A DNA stretch of 64,000 nt, taken from Chitinophagaceae bacterium (GTDB taxonomy: Bacteria > Bacteroidota > Bacteroidia > Chitinophagales > Chitinophagaceae). Below, piece after piece: positions 62,296 to 64,000 of this stretch. The position numbers and the translations under genes were made by a program. The notes beneath the pieces were generated by a model. That model searched no databases. It was given only the letters and a program-made list of their open reading frames with translations, and was not told where the DNA came from. The stretch lies in assembly GCA_017307755.1 (NCBI GenBank), contig JAFKGQ010000012.1:186001-250000 (forward strand), written 5' to 3'. Numbering within the stretch: the stretch's first letter is position 1; each line of letters opens with the position of its first letter.

Positions 62296-62529
62296 TTATC
62301 GCGCCTCCTTCACTTCCATATACGAATTCATGAAGAGACGACGGTTCAGCCGTTCAATCGCCTTTTTGGCGCTATTTGCCTCCATCTCGATAAATCCGAA
62401 GCCTAAAGACCTCCCAGTCTTTTCATTCCGGACAATATGGGACAGCAGCACACAGCCAAAGGGTAAAAACAAATCAGCCAGATGACGGGCGGTGGTCATT
62501 TCATTTAAGTTGCCAATATAGATCTGCAT
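62296..62529 (-). CDS. Small RRM-type RNA-binding protein
   Basis: This 77-residue protein consists of a single RNA-recognition motif with RNP2 IYIGNL (residues 3-8) and RNP1 RSLGFGFIEM (about 40-49). Single-RRM proteins of this size are common in Bacteroidota and Cyanobacteria and bind single-stranded RNA. The usual glycine-rich tail of cyanobacterial members is missing. It is on the minus strand downstream of a 330-bp AT-rich gap that should hold its promoter. Confidence 0.92.
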   Translation of the reverse strand: MQIYIGNLNEMTTARHLADLFLPFGCVLLSHIVRNEKTGRSLGFGFIEMEANSAKKAIERLNRRLFMNSYMEVKEAR

Positions 62530-62859
62530 AAAAAAAATTATGGCAATTTATATGTGCGAGCTGATGATAGGGCTAACTGGCAGATCAGACAATAAAGTAG
62601 CCGGATGAGCAATACTAGGAAGTTACATCTTTATTTTGACAAGGGGTTTATTATCTTCTATCTAAAACGTTAATTATCCTTTTGAAATTTAGAAATTATC
62701 TATTAGGCCGGCCCGATATTAAAGAGTACCTTTAAGCCATATTGGGATATACAACATTAAGTACTCGATTCGCTTCTTTTTCTGTCTTGGTTTCGTTTCT
62801 TCTACTTTTTGAAGTATTTGTTTAATAAATACGGTGAAATGGCGATCAAGGAAGATGTG
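62530..62859. other. AT-rich intergenic region, no gene seen
   Basis: These 330 bp lie between two minus-strand genes. The sequence is noticeably AT-richer than its surroundings. I see no open frame of interest, no strong inverted repeat with a T-run and no exact TAnnTTTG element. Confidence 0.55.
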
Positions 62860-63138
62860 TTATTGGTGTGATATTACGTAATCTTCGCCTCGTTTGAATG
62901 CATCGAAGGCCGCGTATGCTTCCTGTAAAATGTCGTCCGGAAGCCCTTTCACTTTTAGTTTTTCCCAGGATATTGTCTCCGGGATAAATTGCGCAAGATT
63001 TTGATGATGATTTCGAAGGAGATCGTGTTTTTCAGACGGCCAGCGTGGCTGCCCTTTTTCGAAGAAATCGATGAATTTTGTTTCAACCCGATCAAAATTC
63101 CTTTTTAGGAGGTCAATGCCTGTAATTTTTTTAATCAT
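62860..63138 (-). CDS. Hypothetical 92-residue protein
   Basis: The protein is mainly helical and charged (LLKRNFDRVETKFIDFFEKG, DDILQEAYAAFDAFKRGED). It has no signal peptide, no membrane segment and no motif that I recognise. The start is an ATG at 63138. It is divergent from the FabH-like gene and separated by 330 bp from the RRM gene, so it is probably a single-gene unit. I do not recognise the family. Confidence 0.55.
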   Translation of the reverse strand: MIKKITGIDLLKRNFDRVETKFIDFFEKGQPRWPSEKHDLLRNHHQNLAQFIPETISWEKLKVKGLPDDILQEAYAAFDAFKRGEDYVISHQ

Positions 63139-63206
63139 GTAAATTAATGTGGTTAAAGGTAAGCAATATAAACGTCATTGAGCTTTATTCTTTAACACAG
63201 TCAAAT

Positions 63207-64000
63207 ATGTATCGTTCAATTATCACTGGCTCCGGCGCATACATCCCGGAGAACATCGTAAGCAACAGCGATTTTTTGTCGCATGAATTTTACACGGAAG
63301 ACATCACCCCTGGTGGAAAAACGTCGGCCAGGGTTATAGAGAAGTTCAGTAATATCACGGGCATTCTCGAGCGGAGATATGCTACGGAAGGGCTTTCTGC
63401 TTCACATATGGCGGCAAAAGCGGCCGAACTGGCCATTCTGGACAGCGGCATAGACAGGGAATTTATCGATCAGTTGATCGTAGCCCATAATTTCGGCGAC
63501 ATGAAGGATGGTCAGTCATTCCCCAACATCGTTCCTTCGCTTGCCTCCAGAGTAAAAAAGCTGTTGGGGATATCCAATCCTGCATGTATACCTCATGACC
63601 TCATATTCGGCTGTCCCGGATGGCTTCAGGGAATGATACACGCCGATGCATTTTTTAAGGCCGGTATGGCGAAAACAGCCTTGATCATTGGTGCAGATAC
63701 TTTATCACGCTTCCTGGACCCGCACGACCGTGACAGCATGATTTTTTCCGATGGAGCCGGGGCCATTGTCCTGGAGTGTAAGGGGGTAAAGGATCGGTCT
63801 GTCGGCCTGCTGTCAACAAGCGTTCGTTCCGACTGCGGAGATGAAACCAGTTTTATTCACATGGGAAACTCGCAAAATCCCGAAATAGGCGCTACCCCCC
63901 AATATTTAAAGATGAAAGGCCGAAAAGTCTACGAGTACGCGTTGCGTCATGTGCCCGCAGCGATGAAAGAGTGCCTGGACCGGTCTGGCAATCCCATCGA
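63207..64000 (+). CDS. FabH-like 3-oxoacyl-ACP synthase III, 3' truncated by window edge
   Basis: The first 264 codons of a thiolase-fold condensing enzyme are visible, running off the right end. The catalytic cysteine is Cys136 in LIFGCPGWLQG, and the GADTLSRFLDP and MIFSDGAGAIVLE segments are the standard KAS III core strands. The cysteine context GCPGW differs from the ACSGF/ACAGF of housekeeping FabH, and an extended N-terminal loop (FYTEDITPGGKTS) is present. It probably belongs to the FabH-like group used in specialised lipid or secondary-metabolite pathways; the partner genes lie outside the window. Confidence 0.9.
   Translation, partial: MYRSIITGSGAYIPENIVSNSDFLSHEFYTEDITPGGKTSARVIEKFSNITGILERRYATEGLSASHMAAKAAELAILDSGIDREFIDQLIVAHNFGDMKDGQSFPNIVPSLASRVKKLLGISNPACIPHDLIFGCPGWLQGMIHADAFFKAGMAKTALIIGADTLSRFLDPHDRDSMIFSDGAGAIVLECKGVKDRSVGLLSTSVRSDCGDETSFIHMGNSQNPEIGATPQYLKMKGRKVYEYALRHVPAAMKECLDRSGNPI

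Noticed and set aside
1..64000. CRISPR arrays, tRNA/rRNA genes, insertion sequences or prophage
   Set aside because: I found no regularly spaced direct repeats, cloverleaf-type sequences, transposase or integrase frames. Very short or diverged elements could have been missed by eye.

Overview
The window is a piece of a Bacteroidota chromosome, most likely from the family Chitinophagaceae (Chitinophaga/Niastella/Puia-like). The evidence is the density of SusC/SusD pairs, FecR-type anti-sigma factors next to ECF sigma factors, STN-domain TonB receptors, a type IX secretion C-terminal domain, a two-component propeller histidine kinase, a few TAnnTTTG-type promoters and little use of Shine-Dalgarno sites. 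GC content looks close to 50%. I see no tRNA, rRNA, CRISPR array, insertion sequence or prophage. Placement below family level is inference.

Layout. 1-4.8 kb: the 3' part of a TonB receptor, then ychF and a fused SpmA/SpmB-type membrane protein. 4.8-12.5 kb: a minus-strand operon of a secreted metallophosphoesterase with a PQQ-type propeller, SusC, SusD and a DeoR-family regulator. 12.7-21.1 kb: envelope biogenesis, with a small barrel protein, an OstA/LptA-like protein, an MCE (MlaD) protein, an amidase, a divergent LptD-like protein and a PlsC acyltransferase. 21.1-27.7 kb: uracil-DNA glycosylase, an EF-G-like GTPase and a response regulator/propeller histidine kinase pair. 28.0-28.7 kb: a small basic protein and msrA.

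28.7-57.1 kb is the distinctive part: two complete ECF sigma/FecR-controlled loci that meet tail to tail at 43.48 kb. Locus A (28.7-43.5 kb) has a plus-strand sigma gene divergent from FecR, an STN-type TonB receptor, two large lipoproteins, three two-domain fasciclin (FAS1) lipoproteins and an Oar-like TonB receptor. It has no SusD and no enzyme. Locus B (43.5-57.0 kb) runs sigma, FecR, SusC (with STN), SusD, DUF4397-like lipoprotein, GldA-like ABC ATPase, a GldF-GldG-type fused permease and two tandem short MutS-like ATPases, with gaps of 23 bp or less, or overlaps, from SusC onward. Coupling of an outer-membrane importer, an ABC-2 transporter and a pair of MutS-family ATPases that lack mismatch-recognition domains is the best candidate here for an undescribed system.

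57.1-64 kb: a Crp/Fnr regulator, a YXWGXW-repeat surface protein, a GH30-type glycosidase with a ricin-type lectin domain and T9SS tail, a DUF2807 protein, a decayed HglS (DUF1338) gene, an RRM protein, a small unknown protein and the 5' part of a FabH-like ketoacyl synthase cut by the window edge.

Working together: locus A and locus B each look like a transmembrane signalling unit. In this architecture a ligand bound at the STN-bearing receptor signals through FecR to release the ECF sigma, which then activates the operon. The SusCD locus at 5-12 kb lacks an STN domain and carries its own DeoR-type regulator instead. The Lpt/MCE/amidase block is housekeeping outer-membrane assembly.
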